Shown piece by piece: positions 25,109 to 34,746 of a stretch of DNA of 64,000 nt. The DNA comes from Streptomyces humicola (GTDB lineage Bacteria > Actinomycetota > Actinomycetes > Streptomycetales > Streptomycetaceae). The DNA is taken from NCBI RefSeq assembly GCF_024436035.1, contig NZ_JANFNG010000028.1, positions 1-64,000 of the forward strand, read 5' to 3'. The position numbers were made by a program, and so were the translations under genes. Below the pieces are notes generated by a model. That model was given only the letters and a program-made list of their open reading frames with translations, made no database searches and was not told where the DNA came from. Within the stretch, counting starts at the first letter, position 1. The number at the start of each line of letters is the position of its first letter.

Positions 25109-25918
25109 GTGGTCATACCCGTCCATGACGTCAATCCGGTGCGCCGCACACCGTGGATCACGTACGGGCTGATCGCGGCGAACGTCGTGGTTTTCCTGCG
25201 CATGCCCGCCGCCGCACACACCCTGGCGGGCAACGTCACGGCCAGCCAACTGTGCCAGCTGCAGGCATTCGTCGAGCACTGGGGTGCCGTGCCCCGCGAA
25301 CTGATCCTCAACCGGCCACCCGGCCTCGTCCCCGTCGGCCAGGTCGGCATCGGCCCGCACGGCGTAGGCTGCCTGCTCGGGCCACGCCCTTACGGCAAGC
25401 CTCCCGCCCTGTCGGTGCTGACCGCGATGTTCGTCCACGGCAGCTGGCTGCACCTGCTCGGCAACATGCTCTTCTTGTGGATCTTCGGCAACAACATCGA
25501 AGACCGCATGGGACGACTGCGCTACCTGCTGTTCTACCTCGTCTGCGGATACGCCGCCGGATACGGCTTCGCCCTGACCGACCCCGCCTCCACACAACCC
25601 CTGGTCGGGGCATCCGGAGCGATCGCCGGCGTCCTCGGCGCCTACCTGGTGCTCTACCCCAGGGCCCGGGTGTGGAGCCTGGTGCCGTTCCTGTTCTTCA
25701 TCCCGCTGCGGCTGCCCGCCTGGCTGATCTTGGGCATGTGGTTCGTCCTGCAGGCGCTCTACTCCACCGGCAACGGCGTCGCGACAGGGGCAGAAGCAGT
25801 GGCCTACATCGCCCACGTAATCGGCTTCATCGTCGGGCTCCTCATCGCCCTGCCGCTGCGTCCCGGCACCCCACCCCCACCCGTCCCGCGGCGCCGCAGC
25901 CAAGCCCACCACACATGA
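25109..25918 (+). CDS. rhomboid-family intramembrane serine protease
   Basis: The 269-aa protein has about six membrane helices. The rhomboid signature motifs are present: HGSWLHLLGNMLFLWIFGNN, the catalytic serine in VGASGAIAGVLGAYL and the catalytic histidine in AYIAHVIGFIVGLL. It opens MVIPVHDVNPVRRTPWITYG, the usual start of this actinobacterial subgroup, from GTG 25109. Rhomboids cleave transmembrane segments of other proteins; the substrate is unknown. An insertion of about 25 residues in the first periplasmic loop is typical of the group. Confidence 0.9.
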   Translation: MVIPVHDVNPVRRTPWITYGLIAANVVVFLRMPAAAHTLAGNVTASQLCQLQAFVEHWGAVPRELILNRPPGLVPVGQVGIGPHGVGCLLGPRPYGKPPALSVLTAMFVHGSWLHLLGNMLFLWIFGNNIEDRMGRLRYLLFYLVCGYAAGYGFALTDPASTQPLVGASGAIAGVLGAYLVLYPRARVWSLVPFLFFIPLRLPAWLILGMWFVLQALYSTGNGVATGAEAVAYIAHVIGFIVGLLIALPLRPGTPPPPVPRRRSQAHHT

Positions 25919-26320
25919 GCGCTGGCCACCCAACCGATCTCCTCACACAGCATCCGAACGGCTTGGGATTGCCTCGCGGCCTCCGGTGTGCGGCCTGCTC
26001 TGACGGCGCGAGACCGGCGCCATGTGCTGGATCCGATGAACTCACCAGAGCGATCGAGCTGGTCCAGTTCCCACTCGGCGTCCGTCAGGTAGCAGGTGAT
26101 GCTGCTCGGCGGGGGCGACCGTGGGTAGACCCCCGGTCGAACGGACGTTGCCTCATGCCGGCCGGTGGGCGCGGCCAGGGCTGCGTGGGTGGCGCGGCCG
26201 TCGCGCGCCGGCTCAGCCAGCAGCCGTGATCGCCCTCGTCCTGCTCGATCGGTCGCGCCGCCTGCTGGTGCCAGCTGCTCGGGCCGCACCCCGAGGCGCA
26301 CGCGGTGATGCGGGAGTTGA
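25919..26320. other. gap with a possible transposase scrap
   Basis: On the minus strand near 26040-26100, YLTDAEWELDQLDR resembles the N-terminus of IS5-type transposases (LTDAEWEL). Nothing before or after continues it, and no terminal inverted repeats were found. The rest of the gap shows no gene. Confidence 0.25.
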
Positions 26321-27049
26321 TCAGGGTCCGTGGTGGTACACCACGCCCGGCTTCATGCCGCCGGTCTTCGCGAACAGCTGTGGCAGGGTGACCAGGCTGT
26401 AGCCGCGGGCCTTGAGGGTGGTGAGGATCTGCGGAATGGCCGGAGGGGTGGTCGCGTACGTGTCGTGCATCTCGATGATCGCGCCCGGCCGCACTGCGGC
26501 GAGCACGCGCCGCTCGATGAGCGGGGTGTTGTGGTACTTCCAGTCCTGCGGGTCGACGTTCCACATGATCACCGACAGCCCCGCCTTCCCGGCCAGCGAC
26601 CGCACCCTGGCGTTCCATGCGCCGTACGGAGGCCTGAGCATCGTCGGCCGGTGCCCGGTGATCGACGCGATCTGCTGGGCGGCGGTGTTGATCTCGTAGC
26701 TGACCCGCGCCGAGGAGATCTTGGTGAGGTCCGGGTGGTGGACGGTGTGATCCCCGATCGCATCGCCGTCCCGGTACTCGCGCAGCACGTCCTGCCGGTA
26801 GGCAAGGGCGTGCGGCCCGATGAGGAAGAATGTGGCCACCGCGTGCCGTGCCTCAAGGGTGCCGAGCAGCTGCGGGGTGTACCGAGAAGGGCCGTCGTCG
26901 AAGCTCAGCGCGACGCACTTGGTCACGAGGCAGTTGGGCGCGGGCCTTGGGGCCGCGGCGTGCGCGCCCACCGCACCCGCGGGCGTCATCGCGACCGCGG
27001 CAGCGGCCCCCGTGATCAGCACCCGCCGCCAGTTCATCCGGTTCGGCAT
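26321..27049 (-). CDS. secreted polysaccharide deacetylase (CE4, NodB homology)
   Basis: The 242-aa protein has a signal peptide (RRVLITGAAAAVAMTPAGAV) and a NodB-type domain. The metal-site motifs are all present: VALSFDDGPSRYT with the catalytic Asp pair, GDHTVHHPDLTK with the two His ligands, LRPPYGAWN, VDPQDW and IEMHDTYATT with the catalytic His. Such enzymes remove N-acetyl groups from peptidoglycan, chitin or similar glycans. Cys39/Cys45 in NCLVTKC may form a disulfide. It stands alone. ATG 27049 or ATG 27037 could be the start. Confidence 0.88.
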   Translation of the reverse strand: MPNRMNWRRVLITGAAAAVAMTPAGAVGAHAAAPRPAPNCLVTKCVALSFDDGPSRYTPQLLGTLEARHAVATFFLIGPHALAYRQDVLREYRDGDAIGDHTVHHPDLTKISSARVSYEINTAAQQIASITGHRPTMLRPPYGAWNARVRSLAGKAGLSVIMWNVDPQDWKYHNTPLIERRVLAAVRPGAIIEMHDTYATTPPAIPQILTTLKARGYSLVTLPQLFAKTGGMKPGVVYHHGP

Positions 27050-27641
27050 AAGGCATCACCAGCGCGCTCTGTATCCCCCTGCCAGCCCTCTGCCCGCGGG
27101 ACACACATGGAAACCGGGGCACAGCACGTGATCCGCGCGCGCCTGGGCGGCGGCGCGGCCGATCCCGGCGGGCGCCGGGTGCACAGACGATCAGCGCGCG
27201 AGGGGGACACCCGCCCCTTGCCCAGCCTGACGCGCACGGAGGCTGGCCGGCCGCTCCCACCGCATCCCATGCTGATGCAGGCTTGCGGTTCTTGCTCTGC
27301 TGCTCTACGCCCCCTGCCAGGGCGAACGCTCCTCCCGCCAGATCGACCGCCGGTGCCGCGAGGACGCGGCCTATCGCATGAGCACGGCGAATACGGCTCC
27401 CGGCCACGCCGTCATCGCCCGCTTCCGGACCGGACAACACCGTGATCAAAAGGCTTTGAAACGTCCCTGGGGCGGACTCGCGGAGGGGCGGTCGGCCGGG
27501 GCCGGTTAGTCATTCAGTCGGCAAACACATCCCAAAGGATCAGTCATGCCGACTAAGAACTTCTGCACGATTGTGTGAGAAATTTCTGTGTTCCGGCTCC
27601 TGTGGCGTGCCCGCTGCCTGGCGTCATGGAGACTGCTGGAC
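27050..27641. other. no supported gene
   Basis: The 590-bp divergent gap holds only short chance frames on both strands. TTGTGTGAGAAATTT near 27572 is AT-rich relative to its surroundings and may be part of the promoter of the GT39 gene. Confidence 0.5.
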
Positions 27642-29972
27642 ATGGTGACGACTGTGCTGACCCCGACAGCCCCCGCCGGCTGGCCGCCCCGCCGTGCGCC
27701 GTGGCAATCGCCGGACGACCAACCTGCATACGTACGTCCCGTATTGCTGGTCATCGTCATGCTTGCGGCGTTGCTGTACGCATGGGGCATATCCACCAGC
27801 CCTTTCCACTCGTTCTACGCCGACGCTGTGCGGAGCATGTCGGAGAGTTGGAAGGCCTTCTTCTTCGGATCGTTCGACCCGGCTAACTCGATCACGATCG
27901 ACAAGCTGCCCGGATTCCTGTGGCCGCAGGCGCTGTCGGCGCGCCTCTTCGGATTCCACTCATGGGCGCTGACTCTCCCCCAGGTCCTTGAGGGTGTCGC
28001 CAGCGTTGTTGTCCTCTACCGTGTCGTGCGGCGCTGGATGGGTGTCAACGCGGCACTGCTCGCCAGCGGCGCTTTCCTGTGCATCCCGGCCGCGGACGGC
28101 CTGTTCCGTACCCAGACCGAAGATCCCATGTTCACGCTGTGCGTGCTGCTGGCGGCTGGTGCCACCCAGCGCGCGGCGCACAGCGGCCGGCTACGTTCGC
28201 TGATCATGGCCGGAGTCTGGGTCGGCATTGGTTTTCAGGCCAAGATGCTGGAGGCTTGGGCCGTCCTGCCCGCGCTCGCGGTGGTCTACCTGGTCACGGC
28301 GCCCGCTGCGTTGCGTAAGCGGATCGTCCACGTCCTGCTCGCCGCAGTGGTGACGGTCGCGGTGTCTTCGGTCTGGGTGGTCGCGGTCGCCCTCACCCCG
28401 GCCAAGGACCGTCCCTATATCGACGGCACGACCAACAACTCCGCGTTCAGCATGGTCGTCGGCTACAACTTCCTCAACCGCTTCTCCTCGGTCGGCCTGA
28501 ACGCCAGCGACACGGGCAGTATCAGTGCGACTCAGGGCGGCGGCCACCGCGGCGGCTTCGGGGCGGCCGGTGGTGAGGGCCACTTCGGCCAGCTCGGCGC
28601 AGGTCAGTACGGCGGCGGCCACGTTGGCGGTGGTCTTGGCGGTGGTCTTGGCGGTGGAAGCGGCCAGTACCGCACCGGCAACAGCGGCTCCGGCTACGGC
28701 GGTTCCTGGACGACGGGTGCGGGCGGCGCGTTCGGCGGTTACCACCGCGGGATGTACGGCGGCGGCCAGGCGGACGGCGCACACGGCGACATGAACGCTG
28801 CGGCGCACTCCGGTGGCGGCTTCGGTGCTGGCGAGAATGGCTGGGGCAAGATGTTCGGCTCCGCGCTCGCCTCGCAGACCGGCTGGCTCTACCCGCTCGC
28901 AGCCCTCGCCACCGTCTGCGGCCTGGTATGGCGCCGCCGCGCGCCACGTACAGACAAGATCCGTGCGGGTTTCCTGCTCTGGGGCGTCTGGCTCGTCACG
29001 TACTTCCTGGTGTTCAGCGCGGGCGCCGTAAGCGGCCACACGTACTACATGGGCGTGATCGCAGTGCCGTGCGCCGCGCTGGCGGGCGGCGGCGTCGCCC
29101 TGATGTGGCGGGCGTACCGGGCCGGCGGCCCGCGTGCCTGGGCGCTGCCGGTCGCGGTGGGTGCCACTGCGGTCTGGAGCGCCTACATCTCGTCGCAGTT
29201 CCCCTCCTTCCAGTCCTGGCTCGCGCCCGCCTCGATCGTTCTGGGCCTGGGCTCGGTCATCGCCCTCGCTGTCGGCCGCCCCGGACGGCGCCCGGTGGGC
29301 AGGGGCCGCGTGGCCATCGTGGGCTTGTTGGTCGGCCTGGTCTCGATGCTGGTCGCCCCGGCCGCGTGGGCCTCGCAGGTCTTCGCCTCGAGCAGTTCGA
29401 TGACGTCGATGATGGGCAGCGTCGGCCCGTCTTCGGGTTTCGGGGGCGGGAGCGGCGGCGGCCGGTTCGCGGCGATGACGGACCACGGCGCCTCGCGCGG
29501 CGGCAGAAGCTTCGGCGGGTTCGGTGGCAGCTCCACTCAACTCGACGCCCAGCAGCAGCAGTTGCTCGACTACACCGCGGCGCACAAGGGGTCTTCCGAG
29601 TACGACTTCGCGACCAACAGCTGGAGCACGGCCTCCCCCTACATCGTCGACACCGGCGCCAACGTCCTGGCGATGGGCGGCTTCACCGGACAGGTCCCGT
29701 TCCCGAGCCTGCCGGCATTCCAGCAATTGGTGAACTCCGGCAAGCTCAACTTCGTGCTGGTGGGCGGTGAGAGCGGCATGGGTGCGTTCTTCGGCGGCGG
29801 CACCTCCGATGCGAGCACTCCGGCGGCGAAGATCACCAACTGGGTGAAATCGAACTGCTCTCAGGTCCCGGCCAAGGACTACGCAGGCACAACCACCGCG
29901 GTATCAGGCCAGACCACAATGGCCGGCGGATCGCAGGGACAGACGCTCTACCAATGCACGGCCGAGCACTGA
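27642..29972 (+). CDS. GT39-family membrane glycosyltransferase with Gly-rich insert
   Basis: The 776-aa protein belongs to the PMT/ArnT-like GT39 group, which uses polyprenyl-phosphate sugars at the outer face of the membrane. It has about a dozen helices. The acidic first loop SPFHSFYADAVRSMSESWKA and the PGFLWPQALSARLFG segment are typical of the YkcB-like actinobacterial subgroup. Residues about 296-403 are an insertion rich in Gly, His, Tyr and Ser in the large extracytoplasmic loop; a second Gly/Ser-rich stretch lies near 590-630. The last 150 residues form a soluble exported domain (GANVLAMGGFTGQVPFPSLP). The start ATG 27642 is preceded by GGAG. A hairpin terminator follows. Confidence 0.85.
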   Translation: MVTTVLTPTAPAGWPPRRAPWQSPDDQPAYVRPVLLVIVMLAALLYAWGISTSPFHSFYADAVRSMSESWKAFFFGSFDPANSITIDKLPGFLWPQALSARLFGFHSWALTLPQVLEGVASVVVLYRVVRRWMGVNAALLASGAFLCIPAADGLFRTQTEDPMFTLCVLLAAGATQRAAHSGRLRSLIMAGVWVGIGFQAKMLEAWAVLPALAVVYLVTAPAALRKRIVHVLLAAVVTVAVSSVWVVAVALTPAKDRPYIDGTTNNSAFSMVVGYNFLNRFSSVGLNASDTGSISATQGGGHRGGFGAAGGEGHFGQLGAGQYGGGHVGGGLGGGLGGGSGQYRTGNSGSGYGGSWTTGAGGAFGGYHRGMYGGGQADGAHGDMNAAAHSGGGFGAGENGWGKMFGSALASQTGWLYPLAALATVCGLVWRRRAPRTDKIRAGFLLWGVWLVTYFLVFSAGAVSGHTYYMGVIAVPCAALAGGGVALMWRAYRAGGPRAWALPVAVGATAVWSAYISSQFPSFQSWLAPASIVLGLGSVIALAVGRPGRRPVGRGRVAIVGLLVGLVSMLVAPAAWASQVFASSSSMTSMMGSVGPSSGFGGGSGGGRFAAMTDHGASRGGRSFGGFGGSSTQLDAQQQQLLDYTAAHKGSSEYDFATNSWSTASPYIVDTGANVLAMGGFTGQVPFPSLPAFQQLVNSGKLNFVLVGGESGMGAFFGGGTSDASTPAAKITNWVKSNCSQVPAKDYAGTTTAVSGQTTMAGGSQGQTLYQCTAEH

Positions 29973-30007
29973 AATCCCCGGCCCGCCCGAGAACCAGCCA
30001 GTGAAAA

Positions 30008-30040
30008 GCCCGGACCGGTCGCCTCAGGTTCGGTCCGGGC
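30008..30040. terminator. hairpin between the convergent GT39 and NRPS genes
   Basis: GCCCGGACCG and CGGTCCGGGC form a perfect 10-bp stem with a 13-nt loop, between two convergent genes. Confidence 0.7.
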
Positions 30041-30091
30041 CCTTCGCCATGTCGGGTGAAGCCCGGGTTCGGCAGGAGGACGGAGCATGTG

Positions 30092-33000
30092 CTACCAGCG
30101 GGCCACCGGGTTGCCCACCCAACGCGTTCCGGCCGGGACGGATTCACCGCGCATGACCAGGGATGAGGGGCCGATCACCGAGCCTTCGCCGAGGGTCGAG
30201 CCGAGCAGGACGATCGAGTGGGGGCCGAGCGTCGCTCCGGCGGCCACGTCGATGGCGTCCATCCGCATCAGCCGGTCGTGGAAGAGGTGGGTCTGCACCA
30301 CGACTCCGCGGTTGACCGAGACACCGGCGTTGAGCCTGACCAGGTCGGTCTCCGGGAGCCAGTGGCTTTCGCACCACACGCCCCGGCCGATCTTCGCGCC
30401 CAGGCTGCGCAGCCACATGTTGAGGAACGGAGTGCCCAGCAGCGACTGCCCGAGCCACGGCATCGCCAGCTCCTCGACGAAGATGTCGTAGAGCTCGTTG
30501 CGCCACACGAACGAACTCCACAGAGGGCGCTGTCCCACTCGGAACCGCCCCACCAGGAACCACTTGGCGAACGTGGTGGTCAGGCAGGCCGTCACACCGC
30601 AGGCGAGCAGCAGCGGGCCGGCGCAGAGGGCACAGTCATCCAGGCCGTAGTAGTTGAGCACCGCCTGGAGCCCCATCATCACCACGTCGCCCAGCGTCAC
30701 GGCGAGGATCACGGGCAGGAAGCGGCAGAACTCCACCATTCCTCGTGCCCACTTCAGCCGGGCCGGCGGCGCGTAGGTGCGGCCCGCGTCGTCCGTGCCC
30801 TCCGACACACGCTGGATGGTGAAGCCGGGGCGGCCCAGCCAGGAGGTGCCCGGCTCGGTGTTCGAGGGTGCGTCGGACAGCACGCCCACCAGCGTGTCGG
30901 CCGCCAGTTGCCGCTCGGGGCCGACGATGCCGGAGTTGCCCACGAACGAGCGCTGTCCCACGCTCGCGCGTCCCAGCCGCAGCCAGCCTCCGCGCACCTC
31001 GAAGGGTGCGACCAGCGTGTCGTCGGCGAGGAAGGCGTGGTCGCCGATCTCCATCAGGCCCGGCAGCGCCAGGACCGTGGAGGCCTCCACTCCCGTGCCG
31101 ACCTTCGCCCCGAGCATGCGCAGCCAGGTGGGCGTGAGCAGGCTCGCGTACAGCGGGAACAGGTCGGTCCTGACGGTGTCCATCAGCTGGTGGACGAACC
31201 ACACGCACAGCGCCACCCGGCCGTGCGCCGGGTACGTCCCCGGCTTGAGCGACCGGGAGAACAGCCGCACCAAAGCGGCGACCATCAGCGCGTACACGGC
31301 CATCGTGCCCAGGGCCAGCGGCGCGGTGAGTGCCAGTATCAGCTCGACGACGTAGGTGTATGTGGGGTCGTGCCCGACCAGCTTGTACACCAGCAGCAGT
31401 GCGGGAACAGCCGTCGCGATGGGCAGCGCCTGCAATAACGGCAGCGAGACGGTGTAGGCCAAGTCCCAGAACCAGGACCGCCGGTAGCGCGGCGCGGGCC
31501 AGACGTCCGGCTGTACGCCCTCGTCCCGCCGGGCGGGCGTGCCGTGCCAGCGCTCGTGGGCCGGGACACGGCCCATCACACAGCTGCCCGGCATGATCTC
31601 AGCGCCCACCCCGATCTCCGTGCCCGGCATCAGCATGCTGCGGGTGCCCGCCCTGGCCCCGGGGCCGACGCGCACGCTGCCCAGGTGCAGGACGTCGCCG
31701 TCCAGCCACCATCCGGCCGCGTCCACCTCCGGCTCCAGCACACACCCGTCGCCGAACACCGCGTAGCCGGTGACCGGCGGCATCGCGTGCAGCTCCACGT
31801 CCTTGCCGACCCTGCAGCCCAGCATGCGGGCGTAACGCCGGGCCAGCGGAGTGCCTAGCACACCAGCCACGTTGAAGGTCTCCACCAGCCGCTCCGCGGT
31901 CCACAGCCGCAGGTGCGCCAGACCGCCGCGCGGGTAGGAGCCCAGGCGCAGGCCGCCGGTGAGCAGCCGGGCGCCCAGGGCGCCGATGACACAGCGGCCG
32001 AAGGGACTGGACAGGACGAGCCAGCCGCCGGCGATCAGCCACCAGGATGTGTGCGGCGTCCAGGCCAGCGGACCGATGACGTTGTCGACGGCCGCGAGGC
32101 CGAGCACCCAACGGACTCCGGTGACGCAGTACAAGACCGTGATGACGATCGCCTGGTACGGACCGACCCACAGCGGGGTCGGACGGACCTGGCGGTTCTC
32201 GTTTTCCTGACCTGCGCCGTTGTCCAGGTGGGCGGCGAGGTCCGCCAGCCGAGGCTGGTGATAGAGGTCGGCCACGGAGGCGCCGGGGAACCGTTCACGG
32301 AGCATCGAGACCAGCCGGGCCGCGGCGAGGCTGGTGCCGCCGAGGGCGAAGAAGTCGCTTTCGGCGCCTGCGGGGACGCCCAGCAGGTTCTGCCACAGCT
32401 CGGCCAGCCACCCGGCCGTACCCTCCAGCGCGGCACCGCCGCCTGCTGGATCGTCACGTCCGGTCAGCGGCCAGGGCAGCGCCTTGCGGTCCACCTTGCC
32501 CGAGGTCCGGGTGGGCAGATCGCCGACCACCGCGAGGACCGGCACCAATGCCCGCGGCAGCCGCTCAAGCAGCAACTCCCGGGCCGCGGCCTCGTCGAAC
32601 GGGACGTCAGCCCGCTCCAGCACCAGGTAGCCGACGAGCACCTGACCGCCCGCCGCGGTCTTCTGCACGGCGGAAGCAGCGGCACGCACGCCGGGCAGCG
32701 CCTGGAGGGCCGCATCGACCTCGCCGAGTTCGATGCGCCGCCCGCCCAGCTTGACCTGCTCGTCGGCGCGGCCGACGAAGACCAGGCCCTCGGGCTCGGC
32801 CCGCACCAGGTCGCCGCTGCGGTAGATCCGCTCGCTGCCCAGGGCGGGGTGCGGACGGTACTTCTCGGCGTCCTTGGCCGGGTCGAGGTAACGGGCCGCG
32901 CCCACACCGCCGATCAGCAGCTCGCCCGTCTCCCCCCAGGCGACCGCCTTGCCCTCCTTGTCGACGACGGCCAGCTCCCAGCCGTCCAACGGTTCACCGA

Positions 33001-34063
33001 TGCGCACGGGTTGGCCGGCGCGCATCAGCGAGGCGCAGGCGACGACGGTGGTCTCGGTGGGACCATAGGTGTTCCAGAACTCGCGGCCGGGAGTGTCGAG
33101 CCGCTCGACCAATTCGGCGGGGCACGCCTCACCGCCGACGATCAGCAGCCGGACCCGGTCGAGGGCCTCGGCGGGCCACAGCGCGACCAGGGTGGGCACG
33201 GTCGAGACGACGGTGATGCGGCGCTCCACCAGCCAAGGGCCGAGATCGGTGCCGGCCTTGACCAGCGACCGCGGCGCCGGCACCAAACAGGCGCCGTGCC
33301 GCCAGGCAAGCCACATCTCCTCACAGGAAGCGTCGAACGCCACCGAGAGTCCGGCCAGCACCCGGTCGCCGGGCCCCAGCGGGGCATCCTGCAGGAAGAG
33401 CCGGGCCTCGGCGTCCACGAAGGCGGCCGCGGAACGGTGACTGACCGCGACGCCCTTGGGCCGCCCGGTGGTTCCGGAGGTGAAGATGATCCAGGCGTCA
33501 TCGGTGACCGTTGGAGTCCCCGGCCGCCCGCCGGGCGGCTTCGGCCCCTCGGCCACGGAGCAGCCCTCGCCGATGATGGCGCAGACCCCGGCGTCCTCCC
33601 AGATCATCTCGGCTCGCTCGTCGGGGTCGTCAACGTCGACCGGCACGTAAGCGGCGCCCGCGCACAAAATGCCAAGGATCGCCACGTACAAGTCCACGGT
33701 GCCGGAGGGCACCCGCACGCCCACCCGATCGCCGGGGCCGACACCGTCCGACCCGAGTCGGCCGGCCAGATCTCCGGCCATCGCGCGCAGCCTCCGGTAG
33801 TTCAGGACAGTTCCGCCTGCATCGAGCGCCGCGGCCTGCGGCAGGCGCTCGGCGGTAGCGTCCAGCACGTCCAGCAGCGTCCGTGGCGCGGCGGCCGGTC
33901 GCACCGGCCAGACCGCACCGGAACCCTTGAGGGCGTCCGCGGGTCGGTGGACCGCGGGGACGTCACCGCCTGCGTGGCCGGTTCCGAAGTGCACGTTTTT
34001 CTGAGCACCGATCAAACTCTGACTGACCGTCAATCCTTGATCAGTCGCACGCGCGTCGCTCAC
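30092..34063 (-). CDS. Pls/PosA-family membrane nonribosomal peptide synthetase
   Basis: The 1323-aa protein has the layout and length of epsilon-poly-lysine synthetase (Pls) and its relatives. It has an adenylation domain (about 55-545; WIIFTSGTTGRPKGV, FDASCEEMWLAW, EFWNTYGPTETTV, RSGDLV) and a carrier domain with the phosphopantetheine serine in FFALGGTSLAAARLV (about 575). The remaining 700 residues contain about six membrane helices separating three left-handed beta-helix, acyltransferase-like domains (e.g. VGPGARAGTRSMLMPGTEIG and GATLGPHSIVLLGSTLGEGS). The family polymerises one amino acid through isopeptide bonds without a thioesterase. The amino acid used here cannot be read safely. 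Its ATG overlaps the stop of a small upstream frame. Confidence 0.88.
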   Translation of the reverse strand: MSDARATDQGLTVSQSLIGAQKNVHFGTGHAGGDVPAVHRPADALKGSGAVWPVRPAAAPRTLLDVLDATAERLPQAAALDAGGTVLNYRRLRAMAGDLAGRLGSDGVGPGDRVGVRVPSGTVDLYVAILGILCAGAAYVPVDVDDPDERAEMIWEDAGVCAIIGEGCSVAEGPKPPGGRPGTPTVTDDAWIIFTSGTTGRPKGVAVSHRSAAAFVDAEARLFLQDAPLGPGDRVLAGLSVAFDASCEEMWLAWRHGACLVPAPRSLVKAGTDLGPWLVERRITVVSTVPTLVALWPAEALDRVRLLIVGGEACPAELVERLDTPGREFWNTYGPTETTVVACASLMRAGQPVRIGEPLDGWELAVVDKEGKAVAWGETGELLIGGVGAARYLDPAKDAEKYRPHPALGSERIYRSGDLVRAEPEGLVFVGRADEQVKLGGRRIELGEVDAALQALPGVRAAASAVQKTAAGGQVLVGYLVLERADVPFDEAAARELLLERLPRALVPVLAVVGDLPTRTSGKVDRKALPWPLTGRDDPAGGGAALEGTAGWLAELWQNLLGVPAGAESDFFALGGTSLAAARLVSMLRERFPGASVADLYHQPRLADLAAHLDNGAGQENENRQVRPTPLWVGPYQAIVITVLYCVTGVRWVLGLAAVDNVIGPLAWTPHTSWWLIAGGWLVLSSPFGRCVIGALGARLLTGGLRLGSYPRGGLAHLRLWTAERLVETFNVAGVLGTPLARRYARMLGCRVGKDVELHAMPPVTGYAVFGDGCVLEPEVDAAGWWLDGDVLHLGSVRVGPGARAGTRSMLMPGTEIGVGAEIMPGSCVMGRVPAHERWHGTPARRDEGVQPDVWPAPRYRRSWFWDLAYTVSLPLLQALPIATAVPALLLVYKLVGHDPTYTYVVELILALTAPLALGTMAVYALMVAALVRLFSRSLKPGTYPAHGRVALCVWFVHQLMDTVRTDLFPLYASLLTPTWLRMLGAKVGTGVEASTVLALPGLMEIGDHAFLADDTLVAPFEVRGGWLRLGRASVGQRSFVGNSGIVGPERQLAADTLVGVLSDAPSNTEPGTSWLGRPGFTIQRVSEGTDDAGRTYAPPARLKWARGMVEFCRFLPVILAVTLGDVVMMGLQAVLNYYGLDDCALCAGPLLLACGVTACLTTTFAKWFLVGRFRVGQRPLWSSFVWRNELYDIFVEELAMPWLGQSLLGTPFLNMWLRSLGAKIGRGVWCESHWLPETDLVRLNAGVSVNRGVVVQTHLFHDRLMRMDAIDVAAGATLGPHSIVLLGSTLGEGSVIGPSSLVMRGESVPAGTRWVGNPVARW

Positions 34064-34383
34064 GCGGCCGAGCCCGTCCGTTCAGCGCACTGTGCCCCGG
34101 ACGTTGCGATGGTGCGCCCGACCTCATGGGCAGTGCCGCTGCCCCCAGCCGCGAACGGGACAGCCTGTGCGCCGCCGATGACGAAGCCCCTGATCTTCCT
34201 GCCACTACGGAAGACCACGGGTGAGGGTTCGAAGCTGCCCACGGCGGCGGATATCCCACCCGCGACCGGCACCCAGCCCAGCGCAGTTCCGGCCACAGCG
34301 GCCCGAACTGCCCACAGCAACAACATCTTCAGCACGAGGTTGACCCCTCCCCAAAGAGACGCCGTCGTCTCTGCGGCGCGCAT
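34060..34383 (-). CDS. small coupled membrane-associated protein upstream of the NRPS
   Basis: A 107-aa frame starting MRAAETTASLWGGVNLVLKM ends in a TGA that overlaps the NRPS ATG (ATGA), as expected for translational coupling. It has one hydrophobic segment (MLLLWAVRAAVAGTALGWVP) followed by a basic, Gly-rich tail. There is no obvious ribosome binding site at ATG 34383, and I recognise no family, so it could also be a relic. If real it would be made in step with the synthetase. Confidence 0.4.
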   Translation of the reverse strand: MRAAETTASLWGGVNLVLKMLLLWAVRAAVAGTALGWVPVAGGISAAVGSFEPSPVVFRSGRKIRGFVIGGAQAVPFAAGGSGTAHEVGRTIATSGAQCAERTGSAA

Positions 34384-34746
34384 GATATGAGCCGAACCTG
34401 TGAAAACGTTGTGGTGCACCGCAGCGCTTGTAAGGCCTCGACGGCTGGTGTTGCCGGTCGTCCCGCCTTCGCGGGGGGCCGGTCGAGTCCTCACTGGCGT
34501 GTACCGCTTGGACGGCGCGACGGCCACTGCTGGGCAGCATGGTCAGCGTTGGCCAAGAGGGGAGAGTGCGACTCTGCGTTCCGTGAGAAACCTGTGAGTA
34601 TGGGCGGGGCCGCAGTAAGCCGCTCGCGGAGGGCGTGACCAAGACCAGGCCCGGCGGCAAAACCTTCCGCTCGGCCGGGAGGGCCCCTTCCTGTGAATCT
34701 GCGGCGCAGATTGACAGCGGCCGTGCCCCTCCATGAAGTTGAGCGC

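Noticed and set aside
25960-26100. Insertion sequence
   Set aside because: Only about 14 residues resemble an IS5-type transposase N-terminus; there are no inverted repeats, target duplication or further coding sequence.
30092-34063. Assignment as epsilon-poly-L-lysine synthetase
   Set aside because: Architecture fits the Pls/PosA family, but the substrate code was not computed and related enzymes use other amino acids.
31913-34390. 825-codon frame antisense to the Pls-like synthetase
   Set aside because: Sequence is composed of Gln/Arg/Gly-rich text without domains; the opposite strand carries all adenylation and carrier motifs.
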